Source: Sideroxydans lithotrophicus (GTDB lineage: Bacteria; Pseudomonadota; Gammaproteobacteria; Burkholderiales; Gallionellaceae). From it: a stretch of 64,000 bases of DNA. The DNA lies in assembly GCA_020723185.1 (NCBI GenBank), contig DYJI01000008.1, forward strand, positions 62,001-126,000, in the 5' to 3' direction. Below the pieces are notes generated by a model that was not told the DNA's origin, made no database searches, and saw nothing but the letters and a program-made list of their open reading frames with translations. This document shows positions 1 through 11,912 of this stretch, piece after piece. Positions within the stretch are counted from its first letter, which is position 1. The number at the start of each line of letters is the position of its first letter. Both the position numbers and the translations under genes were made by a program.

Positions 1-1617
1 TTCATTCATCTCCTTGATGGTGGCTTCGAGCCGCTTGGGCTCGCTGATGTCGATGTGGGTGCCGATCATGCGTACCGGATTGCCGACGGCATCACGCTCC
101 ACTACGGCACCCTGTGCCAGGATCCATTTCCAGCTGCCGTCCTTGCATAGCATCCGGAATTCGCTGCGGTAGGCGGTGGCCTTGCCCGCGAAGCAGGCTG
201 CGATACCCTCGGATGCGCCGGGAAGGTCAAAGGGATGGACCAGCTTGCGCCATGCCTCGACATTGTTGGCGATCTCTTGCTCTTCATATCCCAGCATCCC
301 TTTCCAGCGTCTGGAATACAGCACATCACCCGATGGGACGCGCCAATCCCAGACACCTTCCCCCGCACTTTCGATGGCCAGACGCCAGCGTTCGTCTTGC
401 TGTTCGATCTCGGCGCGTGCCTTGTCCTTCTCTTGGCGCATCAGAGAGATGCGGTCGGCGAGGGCGAGCGAGAGCAGAATCGCATCCACCACCATGCCGA
501 AATCCACAGCGTGGTAGGTCAGGAAGGAGAACGGCAGGATGCCGGAAGTGGTCAGCGGTGTGATGCACGAGCCGATCAGTCCGGATATGGTGCCGAGCAG
601 GAAGAAACGCGCCGCACGGTTGCCGGAACGTAGCGACCAGATCGCTAACAGCATGACAAACGGACCGTAGAAGATGACCCAGGCAGTTGCCGAGAAGATA
701 TTGGGGCCGTATCCCCAGAGCGCGGTGAGCAGATAGGTGGAGAGCAGCAGTAGCGCAAAATTTCTCGTCCAGCGGTAAGCCTTGGATAGTCTGGTGCGCA
801 GCTCAAGGAACAGGATGGCGAACGCCAGTCCCGCGAACATGTAGAGATAGACCAGTGCGGCGAGTATCCAGTTGTTGAACGCCGGCAGGTCCGGCCAGAG
901 CGCCTGGTAGGCGTGGCCGTTCAGCGTCGCATGCATCACCAGGAAGCTGAGCAGATAGACGGCATATGCTACGTAAATCTTTTCCCGGACAGAGAAAAAC
1001 AGGAACAGGTTGTAGAGCAGCAGCGCGCCCAGCACACCGTAGGTGATGCCCCAGAATCTGGCTTCACTGGCTTCACTGGCGTAGAAGGTCGCATGCTGGA
1101 ACAGGGTCATGCCCACGTCGACGGGGTCCCTGGACTGGACGCGGACCAGCAGTTGACTTTGCCCGGGCGGAACGTGCAGTGCGAAATTGGGTTGTGGATT
1201 ACCCACGCTGCGCTGGCTGAATGGCAACGTATCACCGCCGTGGTATTCCTGCAGCGTGCGGCCATCCTGTGACAGGGTGACTTGAATGTCGTCCAGCCAG
1301 GTCGGCTTGAACACGAGCAGGTAGTCGAGTGTTGCCGCTTCCTTGTTGTGGAGGGGGATGCGGAACCAGTAAGCAGCCTTGCTGAATCCGAAGCTGACGA
1401 ACGCTTTGCTGCCGGCATTGCTTACCTCAGCTTGTGTGGACAGCACCTGGTCAGCCGTCATGGATAGCCTGCGATCCTTGATGATTTCGGCCAGCGGTGT
1501 CAGCGGCAGCTCGGTGACGGAGGCATCCAGATGCGCGCCTCTAGCCTCGGGCAATGACTCCGCACATGACCAGATCGGCCAGAAACAGAGCACTGCGAAC
1601 AGTATGCGGAATGGCAT
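1..1617 (-). CDS. 7TMR-DISM type membrane sensor with C-terminal PAS/PAC domain (partial, runs off left edge)
   Basis: Manual minus-strand reading from ATG at 1617 stays open to base 1 at the positions checked: signal peptide MPFRILFAVLCFWPIWSCA, 7TMR-DISM-like extracellular part (YWFRIPLHNKEAATLDYLLVF), several TM helices, then PAS/PAC (GEGVWDWRVPSGDVLYSRRWKGMLGY...GTHIDISEPKRLEATIKEMNE). Confidence 0.75.
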   Translation of the reverse strand, partial: MPFRILFAVLCFWPIWSCAESLPEARGAHLDASVTELPLTPLAEIIKDRRLSMTADQVLSTQAEVSNAGSKAFVSFGFSKAAYWFRIPLHNKEAATLDYLLVFKPTWLDDIQVTLSQDGRTLQEYHGGDTLPFSQRSVGNPQPNFALHVPPGQSQLLVRVQSRDPVDVGMTLFQHATFYASEASEARFWGITYGVLGALLLYNLFLFFSVREKIYVAYAVYLLSFLVMHATLNGHAYQALWPDLPAFNNWILAALVYLYMFAGLAFAILFLELRTRLSKAYRWTRNFALLLLSTYLLTALWGYGPNIFSATAWVIFYGPFVMLLAIWSLRSGNRAARFFLLGTISGLIGSCITPLTTSGILPFSFLTYHAVDFGMVVDAILLSLALADRISLMRQEKDKARAEIEQQDERWRLAIESAGEGVWDWRVPSGDVLYSRRWKGMLGYEEQEIANNVEAWRKLVHPFDLPGASEGIAACFAGKATAYRSEFRMLCKDGSWKWILAQGAVVERDAVGNPVRMIGTHIDISEPKRLEATIKEMNE

Positions 1618-1853
1618 GTGATGTTTGTGAAGTATGGGAGGGATTTCTGGCGCAAGCCCCTTTGGGCCGGAATTCTATCAGCAGTTGCAGGCAGGGGAGG
1701 TGCAGTCCGGCCCGGCTGGACTGCCTGCGACAAGTGGGCACTTGATTGCTGAACAAGTTGCCATTAACTTGCCTGCCCGAGACCCGGCATGTGATGCTGG
1801 GGGAATAGAGGCCGGTCGGGTACAATGCGCGCCCCGTATCCCCCTTGTTTGCT

Positions 1854-2633
1854 ATGTCTGTTCTATCCTGGATCATCGTCGCCAGCCTGTTCGGCGGCGT
1901 GCTGAGCGTCGCCGCTGCCGCGCTGTTCGCGCTGAATGCGCGCACGCACTGGATCGGCATGCTGGTCAGCTATGCCATCGGTGCGCTGCTGGGCGCGGTG
2001 TTCCTCGACATCCTGCCGGAGGCCATCGAGCTGGCCGGTGACACTGCCGCCGTGAGCGGTACCGTGCTACTCGGCATCCTGTTGTTCTTTACGCTGGAGA
2101 AGGTGCTGATCTGGCGGCATTGCCACCATGACCATTGTGAGGCGCACGAGCCGCATGAGCCTTCATCGCACGATCACGACCACGGCCGCAGCGGCACCAT
2201 GCTCATCATCGGTGACACTTTCCACAATTTCGTGGACGGCATCATCATCGCCGCCGCTTTCATGGTCGACATCAATCTGGGCATCGTCACCGCGCTGGCC
2301 ATCATCGCGCACGAGATTCCGCAGGAGGTCGGCGACTTCCTCATCCTGCTGCATTCCGGCTACAGCAAGTTGCGCGCGTTCCAGCTCAACCTGATCTCCA
2401 GCTTCGCCACGCTGGTGGGCGGTGTGCTGGCCTATTACGCGCTGCAGGGTTTGCAGTCGTGGACGCCCTACATCCTCGCGCTGTCGGCGGCCAGCATGAT
2501 CTATGTCGCCGTGGCCGACCTCATCCCCGGCCTGCATAAGCGCACGCAGATGCGCGACACCGTGCAGCAGGTGCTGCTGATCGTGCTGGGTGTGGCGACC
2601 GTGGGTCTTGTCGGGTTGGCGACCGGGGTCTGA
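1854..2633 (+). CDS. ZIP family metal transporter
   Basis: ORF with His-rich loop [23 protein letters not shown] and ZIP motifs [17 protein letters not shown] / [18 protein letters not shown]. Confidence 0.9.
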   Translation: MSVLSWIIVASLFGGVLSVAAAALFALNARTHWIGMLVSYAIGALLGAVFLDILPEAIELAGDTAAVSGTVLLGILLFFTLEKVLIWRHCHHDHCEAHEPHEPSSHDHDHGRSGTMLIIGDTFHNFVDGIIIAAAFMVDINLGIVTALAIIAHEIPQEVGDFLILLHSGYSKLRAFQLNLISSFATLVGGVLAYYALQGLQSWTPYILALSAASMIYVAVADLIPGLHKRTQMRDTVQQVLLIVLGVATVGLVGLATGV

Positions 2634-2634
2634 G

Positions 2635-3561
2635 ATGCATGCCGATCTGACCCGTTTCGCCTGGCTGTCCATCGCGGCCGCCGTCGCCACCATCCTGCTC
2701 AAGGGCTGGGCATGGTGGCTGACCGGCTCGGTCGGTCTGCTGTCGGATGCGCTGGAATCCTTCGTCAATCTGGCCGGTGCGCTGATGGCCTTGTTCATGC
2801 TGACGCTGGCCGCCGCCCCCGCCGACGACAAGCATGCCTACGGCCACGGCAAAGCCGAGTATTTTTCCAGCGCGTTCGAAGGCTTCCTCATCCTGCTGGC
2901 AGCATTCAGTATCGCTTACGCAGCTATCGACCGCTTGCTGCATCCGCAGGCGCTGGCCGAGGTCGGCATCGGTCTTGCGGTGTCGGTGGTCGCCTCGCTC
3001 ATCAATTTGTTCGCCGCGCGCGAACTGCTCAAGGCCGGACGAGCCTACCATTCCATCACGCTGGAAGCGGACGCCAAACATCTGATGACCGATGTGTGGA
3101 CCTCGGTCGGCGTCATCATCGGCGTAGCGCTGGTGTGGGTGACTGGCTGGCTGTGGCTGGACCCGGTCATCGCTTTGCTGGTGGCGGCGAACATCGTGTG
3201 GACAGGCTGGCAGTTGCTGCATCGTTCTGCTGCCGGCCTGATGGATGCCGCCATCCCGCAGGAACATATCGACGCCATCGAAAGCGTACTGGTGAAATAC
3301 CGTGAGCAGGGGCTGGATTTTCATGCGCTGCGCACGCGCGAAGCCGGGCGTCAGGCTTTCATCTCCATGCACGTGCTGGTACCGGGCAAGTGGACGGTGC
3401 AGCGCGGCCATGATCTGGTCGAAGTGATCGAGGCCGAGATCCGTGCTGCCGTGCCGTTCTGTCATGTCACCACGCATCTGGAACCTATCGAAGACCCGGT
3501 CTCGCTGATAGATGCGACGCTGGAACGGCCGACAACCTCTACAGGGATCACTCATGAGTAA
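2635..3561 (+). CDS. Cation diffusion facilitator (CDF) family transporter
   Basis: ATG right after the ZIP stop; motifs [53 protein letters not shown]. Confidence 0.9.
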   Translation: MHADLTRFAWLSIAAAVATILLKGWAWWLTGSVGLLSDALESFVNLAGALMALFMLTLAAAPADDKHAYGHGKAEYFSSAFEGFLILLAAFSIAYAAIDRLLHPQALAEVGIGLAVSVVASLINLFAARELLKAGRAYHSITLEADAKHLMTDVWTSVGVIIGVALVWVTGWLWLDPVIALLVAANIVWTGWQLLHRSAAGLMDAAIPQEHIDAIESVLVKYREQGLDFHALRTREAGRQAFISMHVLVPGKWTVQRGHDLVEVIEAEIRAAVPFCHVTTHLEPIEDPVSLIDATLERPTTSTGITHE

Positions 3562-4873
3562 AGCTGCACCCAAGATCGGATTCGTCTCGCTCGGCTGCCC
3601 CAAGGCCGCGTCCGACGCCGAACTCATCCTCACCCGCATGCAGGCCGAAGGATATGAATTGACCCCCAGCTATCAGGAAGCCGATCTGGTGGTGGTCAAC
3701 ACCTGCGGCTTCATCGACAGCGCCGTGGCCGAATCGCTGGACGCCATCGGCGAAGCCTTGCAGGAGAACGGCAAGGTGATCGTCACCGGCTGCTTGGGTG
3801 CCAAGGGCGACATCGTCCAGAAGACACATCCCAAGGTGCTCGCCGTCACCGGCCCGCATGCTACCGAAGAAGTGATGAGTGCGGTGCACCAGCATCTGCC
3901 GCGCCTGCACGATCCCTACACCGACCTGGTGCCGCCGCAGGGTGTGCGCCTCACGCCGCAGCATTTCGCCTACCTGAAGATCTCCGAAGGCTGCAACCAC
4001 AGTTGCACCTTCTGCATCATCCCCAGTCTGCGCGGCGATCTGGTCAGCCGTCCCGTGCACGACGTGATGGCCGAAGCGGAGAAGCTGGTGGCATCCGGCG
4101 TGAAGGAACTGCTGGTCATCTCGCAGGACACCAGCGCCTACGGCGTGGACATGAAATACCGCACCGGCTTCTGGCAGGGTAAGCCGCTCAAGACGCGCAT
4201 GACCGATCTGGCCGGTGCGCTGGGTGACCTCGGCGTGTGGACACGCTTGCATTACGTCTATCCCTATCCCAGTGTGGATGATGTGATTCCCCTGATGGCC
4301 GAAGGCAAGATACTGCCCTACCTCGACATCCCGTTCCAGCATGCCAACGAACGCATCCTCAAGCTGATGAAGCGCCCGGCAAGTAGCGAGAACGTGCTCA
4401 AGCGCATCAAGAAGTGGCGTGAGATCTGTCCGGAAATCACCCTGCGCAGCACCTTCATCGTCGGCTTCCCCGGCGAAACGGAACAGGAGTTCGAAGAACT
4501 GCTCGACTTCATCGAAGAAGCACAGCTCGACCGCGTTGGCGCATTCAAATATTCACCGATCGAAGGCGCAGCAGCCAACGCGCTGCCCGACCATATCGAC
4601 CCCGAAGAACAGGAAGAACGCCTGGCACGTTTGATGTATCTGCAGGAAGAGATCAGCGCCGGGAAACTGGCAAAGAAAGTCGGCCAGACCATGACTGTGC
4701 TGGTGGATGATGTGGACGAGCAAGGTTCCCTAGCACGCAGCAGCGCCGATGCGCCCGAGATCGACGGGCTGGTCTACATCGACGGCGAGCAACTGGAAGT
4801 GGGCGAGTTCGTCACGGTGAAGATCACCGGTTCAGATGAGCACGACCTGCACGCTGAAGTCGTCAGGGAATGA
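3554..4873 (+). CDS. rimO: Ribosomal protein S12 methylthiotransferase RimO
   Basis: [25 protein letters not shown]..., radical SAM motif [16 protein letters not shown]-terminal TRAM. Confidence 0.95.
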   Translation: MSKAAPKIGFVSLGCPKAASDAELILTRMQAEGYELTPSYQEADLVVVNTCGFIDSAVAESLDAIGEALQENGKVIVTGCLGAKGDIVQKTHPKVLAVTGPHATEEVMSAVHQHLPRLHDPYTDLVPPQGVRLTPQHFAYLKISEGCNHSCTFCIIPSLRGDLVSRPVHDVMAEAEKLVASGVKELLVISQDTSAYGVDMKYRTGFWQGKPLKTRMTDLAGALGDLGVWTRLHYVYPYPSVDDVIPLMAEGKILPYLDIPFQHANERILKLMKRPASSENVLKRIKKWREICPEITLRSTFIVGFPGETEQEFEELLDFIEEAQLDRVGAFKYSPIEGAAANALPDHIDPEEQEERLARLMYLQEEISAGKLAKKVGQTMTVLVDDVDEQGSLARSSADAPEIDGLVYIDGEQLEVGEFVTVKITGSDEHDLHAEVVRE

Positions 4874-5190
4874 GCGAAGAAAATCCCTGCCTGAGTTGCG
4901 GCGCATGCTGCGCGCATTTCCGCATCATGTTGCATGGTGACGAGGTCGAGCCGGTCGGTCATGTGCCGCGTGCGCTGGTGGATCCTGTTGGTACGGCTTT
5001 TTGCATGAAGGGCACGGATAGCTATCCGCCGCGCTGCATCGCCCTGGAGGGCGAGCTGGGGCAGGTGGTGCGGTGCAGCATCTATGACGTTCGTCCGCAG
5101 GTGTGTCGCGAGTTCAATGAATACGAGTTGGACGGTACGCCGAACCCGGCTTGCTTCAAACTGCGCGGCCTTGTCCCTCCGAAAGTCTAA
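4870..5190 (+). CDS. YkgJ-like cysteine cluster (zinc/iron-chelating) protein
   Basis: [14 protein letters not shown]...PRCIAL...[14 protein letters not shown] cysteine pattern; overlaps rimO stop by 4 nt. Confidence 0.8.
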   Translation: MSEENPCLSCGACCAHFRIMLHGDEVEPVGHVPRALVDPVGTAFCMKGTDSYPPRCIALEGELGQVVRCSIYDVRPQVCREFNEYELDGTPNPACFKLRGLVPPKV

Positions 5191-5552
5191 ACGCCCAGAG
5201 ACAGCCGCTGTGCGGTGATGAAGTCGCGCGTGTTGACGTGGCGCACGAACCAGTCCGCGAACGGGCCTTCCAGATATTCCAGCAAGGCTTTGCTATCTTT
5301 CGACTCGTGCCACTGTGCGATGCGGGCAGACAGGCGTTCCAGTGCCTGGTCGTGGTCTTTCTTGTGCGCATCCAGCGGGCCGAACTGCGCGGCCTGCATG
5401 GCTTGTTCCTCTTTATGGAATTGTTGCTGCAGGCTGGTCTGCATGAATTGCAGCGCTTCCTTGAGCGTGTCTTCTGCGGCATCCTTCTCCAATAGTTCCA
5501 GCATGGCAGCGTGTGCTTGCACGAAACTGCCATGGTCGAATACTTCGCTCAT
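5187..5552 (-). CDS. Bacteriohemerythrin-like protein (non-canonical: first-helix-pair His replaced by Gln)
   Basis: HHE pattern: AHAAMLELL, QQFHKEEQAM, DAHKKDHDQAL, WFVRHVNTRDF. Confidence 0.8.
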   Translation of the reverse strand: MSEVFDHGSFVQAHAAMLELLEKDAAEDTLKEALQFMQTSLQQQFHKEEQAMQAAQFGPLDAHKKDHDQALERLSARIAQWHESKDSKALLEYLEGPFADWFVRHVNTRDFITAQRLSLGV

Positions 5553-5947
5553 GCGGGTCTGTGCGCCTGGATGTAGGCGGCGGTGACGAAGTCCATGCTG
5601 CTGACGTGATTGACGAACCAGTCGCGTACCGCGTGCTCCAGCCAGTCACTCAGGGCGGTGACATTGCGGGCCGTTCTCCAGGCCTCGACGCGGGCGGCCA
5701 TGTCGTCCAGCACCTTGTCGTGCTCGCCCTTGTGCATGGGATAGGGCGGGAATTTGACCGATAGCATCAGTTGCTCTTCCTCGGCGAAATGCAGGCGGGT
5801 GTGTTCCAGCAGGTGGTCAAGCATGGCATCCACTTGTGCGTGATCCGCGCCCGTATGCAGCAGGTCGAGCAGATGTTTGCGCAAGGCGACGAACTCGGCG
5901 TGGTCGTTGTTCATGAAATCGATCGCAACGCGTGGGTAATTCAGCAT
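5549..5947 (-). CDS. Bacteriohemerythrin
   Basis: Canonical ligand pattern DHAEFVALRKHLL, LHFAEEEQLM, MHKGEHDKVL, WFVNHVSSMDFVTA. Confidence 0.85.
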   Translation of the reverse strand: MLNYPRVAIDFMNNDHAEFVALRKHLLDLLHTGADHAQVDAMLDHLLEHTRLHFAEEEQLMLSVKFPPYPMHKGEHDKVLDDMAARVEAWRTARNVTALSDWLEHAVRDWFVNHVSSMDFVTAAYIQAHRPA

Positions 5948-6004
5948 GTTTTCCCTTTTTGGCGGGGGTGATTACGGGGTGTAAGGCTGTATAATCTGCG
6001 CCCT

Positions 6005-6931
6005 ATGCAGATTCTACGCGGCCTCCATTCTACGGATTTTCGACCTCTGGCGGTCACCATCGGCAATTTCGACGGGGTGCATCTGGGGCATCAGACGATG
6101 CTGAGGGAGTTGCGCGAGACGGCGCAGGAACGTGGCTTGCAGACGGCTGTGGTGACCTTCGAGCCGCATCCGCGCGAATTCTTCACGCCGCAACAGGCAC
6201 CGGCGCGGCTGACCAGTCTGCGCGAAAAGCTGGAGCTGTTCCGCGGGATGGGCATGGACCGCGTGTATGTGTGCCCTTTCGACAAGGTGTTCGCACAGCG
6301 TACAGCGGATGATTTCGTGCTGACCCTGGCGCAAGCCTTGTGCGCCAAGCATGTGCTGATCGGTGACGATTTCCGCTTCGGTAGCGGGCGCGGCGGTGAT
6401 TTTGCCTTGATGCAGCAGGCCGGTGCGCGGCATGGCTTCGAGGTGAAGGCGATGCATAGCGTGTTGCATGACGGGGTGCGCGTTTCCAGCACGGCGATCC
6501 GCAACGCACTGGCGGAAGGCAAGCTGGATATCGCCCGCGACTATCTCGGTCGGCCGTACAGCATCAGCGGGCGCGTGGTGCATGGCGATGCGATGGGTCG
6601 CAAGCTGGGTTACCCCACGGCGAACATCCAGATGAAACACAACCTGCCGCCGCTCAAGGGCGTTTATGTGGTGCAAGTGCATTCGGATGGTCTCGGCGTG
6701 TTGCAGGGCGTGGCCAGTCTGGGGCAGCGTCCCACGCTGAAACACGATGCGAAGTACGCGCTGGAAGTGCATCTGTTCGAGTTCGCGCAGCAGATATACG
6801 GCAAGCATCTGCGGGTGGAATTCCTGCACAAGTTGCGCGATGAGATGAAGTTCGACGGTTTGGAAGCGCTGACGCGGCAGATCGCGTCGGATGTGAATAA
6901 TGCAAAGCAATGGTTCATCGATCATGAGTGA
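6005..6931 (+). CDS. ribF: Bifunctional riboflavin kinase/FAD synthetase
   Basis: [55 protein letters not shown]. Confidence 0.95.
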   Translation: MQILRGLHSTDFRPLAVTIGNFDGVHLGHQTMLRELRETAQERGLQTAVVTFEPHPREFFTPQQAPARLTSLREKLELFRGMGMDRVYVCPFDKVFAQRTADDFVLTLAQALCAKHVLIGDDFRFGSGRGGDFALMQQAGARHGFEVKAMHSVLHDGVRVSSTAIRNALAEGKLDIARDYLGRPYSISGRVVHGDAMGRKLGYPTANIQMKHNLPPLKGVYVVQVHSDGLGVLQGVASLGQRPTLKHDAKYALEVHLFEFAQQIYGKHLRVEFLHKLRDEMKFDGLEALTRQIASDVNNAKQWFIDHE

Positions 6932-9734
6932 AGACAAGAAGAAATACCCCCTGAATCTCCCCGATACGGCGTTCCCCATGCGCGGCGATCTGGCCAAGCG
7001 CGAGCCGCTGATGCTGCAGCAATGGCAGGCGCAACAGCGCTACCAGCGCATCCGCGCGGCGGCCAAGGGACGACCGCAGTTCATCCTGCACGACGGCCCG
7101 CCGTATGCGAACGGTGACATCCACATCGGCCATGCGGTGAACAAGGTGTTGAAGGACATCATCATCAAGAGCAAGACGCTGAGCGGTTTCGACGCGCCTT
7201 ATGTGCCGGGCTGGGACTGCCACGGTCTGCCTATCGAGTTGCAGGTGGAGAAGAAGCATGGCAAATCCATCCCGCCGTCGCAGTTCCGCGAACTGTGCCG
7301 CGAATACGCCAAGGAGCAGGTCGAGCGCCAGAAGAAGGACTTCATTCGCCTCGGCGTGCTGGGTGATTGGGACCATCCTTACCTGACCATGGATTTCCAG
7401 ACCGAGGCGGACATCATCCGTGCCCTAGGCCAGATCCAGCAGAACGGTTACCTGTACCAGGGCCGCAAGCCGGTGAACTGGTGTCTAGATTGCGGATCGG
7501 CACTGGCCGAGGCGGAAGTGGAATACGAGGACAAGGTATCGCCCGCGATTGATGTCGGTTTCGAGGTGAAGGACATCGAGGCGGTGGGCAAGGCTTTTGG
7601 TGTGTCGTTGCCTGGCAGTGCCAAAGTCTATGCAGTCATCTGGACCACCACGCCGTGGACGCTGCCAGCCAACCAGGCGGTGACCGTGCATCCCAAGCTG
7701 GAATACGACCTGATCCGTACTGACAAGGGTTATCTGATCCTGGCATTCGATCTGGCGACTGATTGTTTGAAGCGCTACCAACTGGCTGGTCACAACGACC
7801 GTGGCGACGGTCTCGCCGCCACCTGCTTCGGTTCTGCGCTGGAGAACCTGCCGCTGCAACATCCGTTCTACGACCGCATCGTGCCCATCATCTGCGGCGA
7901 ACACGTCACGCTGGAAGCCGGTACCGGACTGGTGCATACCGCGCCGGCACACGGTGTGGACGACTATGTGGTCGGCCAGAAGTACAGCTTGCCAGTGGAG
8001 AATCCGGTAGGCGACAACGGCACCTTCATCTCCACCACACCGCCGGTGGGCGACAAGCCGCTGGCCGGCGTGTTCGTGTGGAAGGCCAACGACATCGTGC
8101 TGGAAGCGCTGGCGGCCAGCGGCCATCTGCTGCATCAGGAAAAGATGAAGCACAGCTATCCGCATTGCTGGCGTCACAAGACGCCGATCATCTTCCGCGC
8201 CACGCCGCAATGGTTCATCGGCATGGAGCAGGGCGAGGACGGTGCGACGCTGCGTGATCTGGCGAACGATGCCGTGGCGGATACCAGATTCTTCCCGTCA
8301 TGGGGCCGCGCCCGCATCGAGGCGATGATCAAGAACCGTCCCGACTGGTGCGTATCGCGCCAGCGCAACTGGGGCGTGCCGATGCCGTTCTTCGTGCACA
8401 AGGAGACGCTGCAACTGCATCCGCGTACGCCGGAGTTGCTGGAGGCTGTGGCGAAGCGCGTGGAGCAGGTCGGTATCGAGGCATGGTTCTCTCTGAACAG
8501 CGCTGATCTGCTGGGTGAGGATGCCGCGCACTACCGCAAGCTGACTGACACGCTGGATGTGTGGTTCGATTCCGGTGCCACGCACTACGCTGTGCTGGCG
8601 AAACGCGCAGGGCTGCGTTCGCCGGCCGACCTGTATCTGGAAGGTTCCGACCAGCATCGCGGCTGGTTCCAGTCCTCCCTGTTGACCGGTTGTGCCATCA
8701 ACGGCCGCGCGCCCTACGATGCCTTGCTCACGCACGGCTTCGTGGTGGACGGCAAGGGACACAAGATGTCGAAGTCCAAGGGTAATGTCATCGCACCGCA
8801 GAAGGTGATCGACACCATGGGCGCGGACATGCTGCGCTTGTGGACGGCATCGACCGACTACTCCGGCGAACTGACCATCTCGGACGAGATCCTCAAGCGC
8901 GTGACCGATGCCTATCGCCGTATCCGTAACACGCTGCGCTTCCTGCTGGCCAACGTGAGCGACTTCGATGTGCAGCGCGATGCGATATCGGTCGCCGAGT
9001 GGCTGGAGATCGACCGTTACGCGCTGGCGCTGACGCAGAAACTGCAGGTTGATGTGCGTGCCGATTACGATCGTTACGAGTTCCATCTGGCGGTGCAGAA
9101 GCTGCAGGGCTTCTGTTCGGAAGAGCTGGGCGGTTTCTATCTCGACATCCTGAAAGACCGTCTGTACACGGCAGGCGAAACCTCGAAAGCACGCCGCTCC
9201 GCACAGAATGCGCTGTATCACATCACCCAGTCGCTGGCGCGGCTGATCGCGCCCATACTCAGTTTCACCGGTGAGGAAGTTTGGGCCACATTGAACGGCA
9301 AGGACGACGTCAGCGTGTTCGAACAACTCTGGTATGAGTTGCCGGATTCTGGTTTGAGCGGCGAGCAGGTGAGTGCCTGGGGCGATATCCGTACCGTGCG
9401 CGAGCAGGTCAACAAGAAACTGGAGGAGCAGCGTGCCGCAGGCGCGATCGGTTCCGCCCTGCAGGCCGAGGTGGATGTGTATGCGGCGAAAGAGACTTAC
9501 GAGTTGCTGTCCCGTCTGGATGATGACCTGCGCTTCGTGTTCATCACCTCGCGTGCCAACGTGCATCAACGCGATGGGGAGCTGGAGATCAAGGTCACCC
9601 CGAGCACACACGAAAAATGTGAACGCTGCTGGCATTATCGCGAGGACGTGGGCAGCGATGCACAGCATCCGACGCTGTGCGGGCGCTGTGTGAGCAACCT
9701 GTTCGGCGACGGCGAGGCGCGTCACCATGCCTAG
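6924..9734 (+). CDS. ileS: Isoleucyl-tRNA synthetase
   Basis: [32 protein letters not shown]-terminal Zn binding [12 protein letters not shown]. Confidence 0.97.
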   Translation: MSEDKKKYPLNLPDTAFPMRGDLAKREPLMLQQWQAQQRYQRIRAAAKGRPQFILHDGPPYANGDIHIGHAVNKVLKDIIIKSKTLSGFDAPYVPGWDCHGLPIELQVEKKHGKSIPPSQFRELCREYAKEQVERQKKDFIRLGVLGDWDHPYLTMDFQTEADIIRALGQIQQNGYLYQGRKPVNWCLDCGSALAEAEVEYEDKVSPAIDVGFEVKDIEAVGKAFGVSLPGSAKVYAVIWTTTPWTLPANQAVTVHPKLEYDLIRTDKGYLILAFDLATDCLKRYQLAGHNDRGDGLAATCFGSALENLPLQHPFYDRIVPIICGEHVTLEAGTGLVHTAPAHGVDDYVVGQKYSLPVENPVGDNGTFISTTPPVGDKPLAGVFVWKANDIVLEALAASGHLLHQEKMKHSYPHCWRHKTPIIFRATPQWFIGMEQGEDGATLRDLANDAVADTRFFPSWGRARIEAMIKNRPDWCVSRQRNWGVPMPFFVHKETLQLHPRTPELLEAVAKRVEQVGIEAWFSLNSADLLGEDAAHYRKLTDTLDVWFDSGATHYAVLAKRAGLRSPADLYLEGSDQHRGWFQSSLLTGCAINGRAPYDALLTHGFVVDGKGHKMSKSKGNVIAPQKVIDTMGADMLRLWTASTDYSGELTISDEILKRVTDAYRRIRNTLRFLLANVSDFDVQRDAISVAEWLEIDRYALALTQKLQVDVRADYDRYEFHLAVQKLQGFCSEELGGFYLDILKDRLYTAGETSKARRSAQNALYHITQSLARLIAPILSFTGEEVWATLNGKDDVSVFEQLWYELPDSGLSGEQVSAWGDIRTVREQVNKKLEEQRAAGAIGSALQAEVDVYAAKETYELLSRLDDDLRFVFITSRANVHQRDGELEIKVTPSTHEKCERCWHYREDVGSDAQHPTLCGRCVSNLFGDGEARHHA

Positions 9735-9736
9735 CA

Positions 9737-9858
9737 CGTCATTCCGGCGCAGGCCGGAATCCAGTTCGATTGAAAACTCCTGCGTAGCAGGGCATACGGG
9801 TTTTGTCCGCTATGCGGATTATTTTCCAAACTGGATTCCGGCCTGCGCCGGAATGACG
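9737..9858. repeat. MITE-like element with 28-bp perfect terminal inverted repeats
   Basis: cgtcattccggcgcaggccggaatccag (9737-9764) is the exact reverse complement of ctggattccggcctgcgccggaatgacg (9831-9858). Confidence 0.85.
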
Positions 9859-9884
9859 GTGTGTTTATCTGCGTGGAGGGAGCG

Positions 9885-10358
9885 ATGAGACATTGGCTGG
9901 CACTCTCGTTGATTGTCATCATCATCGACCAACTGAGCAAGGCGGCCATCACCAGCCACTTCGTCTACGGCGAAGCGCTGGCCGTCACTTCGTTCTTCAA
10001 TCTGGTACTGGCGCATAACACCGGCGCGGCATTCAGCTTTTTGAGCGATGCCGGTGGTATGCAACGCTGGCTGTTCTCGCTCATCGCCGTCGTGGCATCG
10101 GTGTGGATCGTATGGCTGCTGCGCAAACACCAGTCTGAGAAACTCTTTGCTTTGGCTTTGGCGCTGATACTCGGCGGCGCACTGGGCAATCTGATCGACC
10201 GCATCGCGTATGGCTACGTGGTCGACTTTCTGGATTTTCACTGGGCGGGTTATCACTTCGCTGCATTCAACGTGGCTGATTCGGCGATCACCTGCGGTGC
10301 CGCATTGCTGATCTGGGACGGTATTCGGGGGAAGAGACATGAACGTACTGCTGGCTAA
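9885..10358 (+). CDS. lspA: Lipoprotein signal peptidase
   Basis: Between ileS and isp[38 protein letters not shown]. Confidence 0.95.
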   Translation: MRHWLALSLIVIIIDQLSKAAITSHFVYGEALAVTSFFNLVLAHNTGAAFSFLSDAGGMQRWLFSLIAVVASVWIVWLLRKHQSEKLFALALALILGGALGNLIDRIAYGYVVDFLDFHWAGYHFAAFNVADSAITCGAALLIWDGIRGKRHERTAG

Positions 10359-11262
10359 TCCGCGCGGTTTCTGTGCAGGCGTAGACCGCGCAATCGAGAT
10401 CGTCGAACGCGCCATCGCGTTGCACGGCTCACCCATCTATGTGCGTCACGAAGTGGTACACAACAAGTTCGTGGTCGAGGGCTTGAAAGCCAAGGGCGCG
10501 ATCTTCATCGAGGACCTGAAGGACGTGCCGCCAGGCAGCATCCTAATCTTCAGCGCGCACGGCGTGCCGCAGTCTGTGCGGCAGGAAGCCGAAGCGCGCA
10601 ACCTGACCGTGTTCGATGCGACCTGTCCGTTGGTGACCAAAGTTCACCTGCAGGTGTCAAGATTGCGCGGTCAGGGCAAGGAGATCGTGATGATCGGTCA
10701 CAAAGGCCACCCCGAGGTGGAAGGCACCATGGGGCAGGCAGAAGGCGGCATGTATCTGGTCGAATGCCCCGAAGATGTACTGAAGTTGCAGGTGGTGGAT
10801 GAACAGAACCTGGCTTACGTGACGCAAACCACGCTGTCGGTGGACGATGCCAGCACCATCATCGCCGCGCTCAAGGCGAGGTTCCCTTCCATCACCGGGC
10901 CCAAGAAAGACGACATCTGCTATGCCACGCAGAACCGTCAGGATGCAGTGAAACTGCTGGCCCAGCAATGCGACCTGGTCATCGTGGTCGGTTCTCCGAA
11001 CAGCTCCAATTCCAACCGTCTGCGCGAAGTCGCCCGGAACATCGGCGTCACCGCCTATCTGGTGGATAACGCCAGCGAAGTGCAGGCCGAATGGCTACAG
11101 GGCAAGAATACCATCGGCATCAGTGCCGGTGCCTCTGCGCCTGAAGTGCTGGTCACTGAGGTGATCGCCCGTCTGCAGGAACTGGGGGCAGGGGAGGTGA
11201 AGGAGCTGGACGGGATCGAGGAGAATGTGGTGTTCCCGATCCCTAAGCAATTGACTTATTGA
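10339..11262 (+). CDS. ispH: 4-hydroxy-3-methylbut-2-enyl diphosphate reductase
   Basis: [25 protein letters not shown]..., [20 protein letters not shown]. Confidence 0.96.
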   Translation: MNVLLANPRGFCAGVDRAIEIVERAIALHGSPIYVRHEVVHNKFVVEGLKAKGAIFIEDLKDVPPGSILIFSAHGVPQSVRQEAEARNLTVFDATCPLVTKVHLQVSRLRGQGKEIVMIGHKGHPEVEGTMGQAEGGMYLVECPEDVLKLQVVDEQNLAYVTQTTLSVDDASTIIAALKARFPSITGPKKDDICYATQNRQDAVKLLAQQCDLVIVVGSPNSSNSNRLREVARNIGVTAYLVDNASEVQAEWLQGKNTIGISAGASAPEVLVTEVIARLQELGAGEVKELDGIEENVVFPIPKQLTY

Positions 11263-11371
11263 TGAACTAAAGTACCGTTCGTCAATGAAACAAACCGCTT
11301 GTCCGAGTAGGTTTGATTTTAGTGTGATGCTGAGAAGATACTGTACCTCAGACGAATATGAGGGATTGAAA

Positions 11372-11905
11372 ATGTATCTTGGTGCCAAAGTCATTTCTCA
11401 ACGCGGTGTTACGTTGGTGGAAATACTTATCGTGGTCATGATTGCATTGATTATGGCGACTTTGGCTGCGCCTTCATTTTCTTCCTTCATGAATAATTCA
11501 AGACAGAGCTCAGTTCAATCCCAATTGATCGCCGATTTAAATCGGGCGCGCAGTGAGGCTATCAAACGAAACTCAAGGGTGCTGGTATGCAATGCAAATG
11601 CGGCATTGAGCGATTGTACAACTTCTACTGATTGGAATAGCGGCTGGATTGTTTGTTATGACGTTAATGCCGATAACGCCTGTGATGCGACAAGTGCCAG
11701 CAATCCGAACCCGATGGTTGTTCGACCGTCAATTCATAGCATCCTATCCTTGTCTTCGAGCATCACGCCGGTCAGATTTAACCCCACAGGGACTCAGGGT
11801 GCTTCGGGCAGCGTAACTTTGACGATTGCGCCGTCTGGAAGCGGCTGGGATGGTGCGGTAACACGAACTTTGGTTGTTTCAGCGACGGGCAATATATCGA
11901 GGTAA
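11372..11905 (+). CDS. Type IV pilus minor pilin, FimT/FimU (GspH) family
   Basis: Prepilin motif QRGVTLVEILIVVMIALIMATLAAPSF; first of a fimT-pilV-pilW-pilX-pilY1-pilE cluster. Confidence 0.85.
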   Translation: MYLGAKVISQRGVTLVEILIVVMIALIMATLAAPSFSSFMNNSRQSSVQSQLIADLNRARSEAIKRNSRVLVCNANAALSDCTTSTDWNSGWIVCYDVNADNACDATSASNPNPMVVRPSIHSILSLSSSITPVRFNPTGTQGASGSVTLTIAPSGSGWDGAVTRTLVVSATGNISR

Positions 11906-11912
11906 TGTAATC

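Noticed and set aside
8298-9737. 479-aa minus-strand ORF
   Set aside because: Antisense shadow of ileS.
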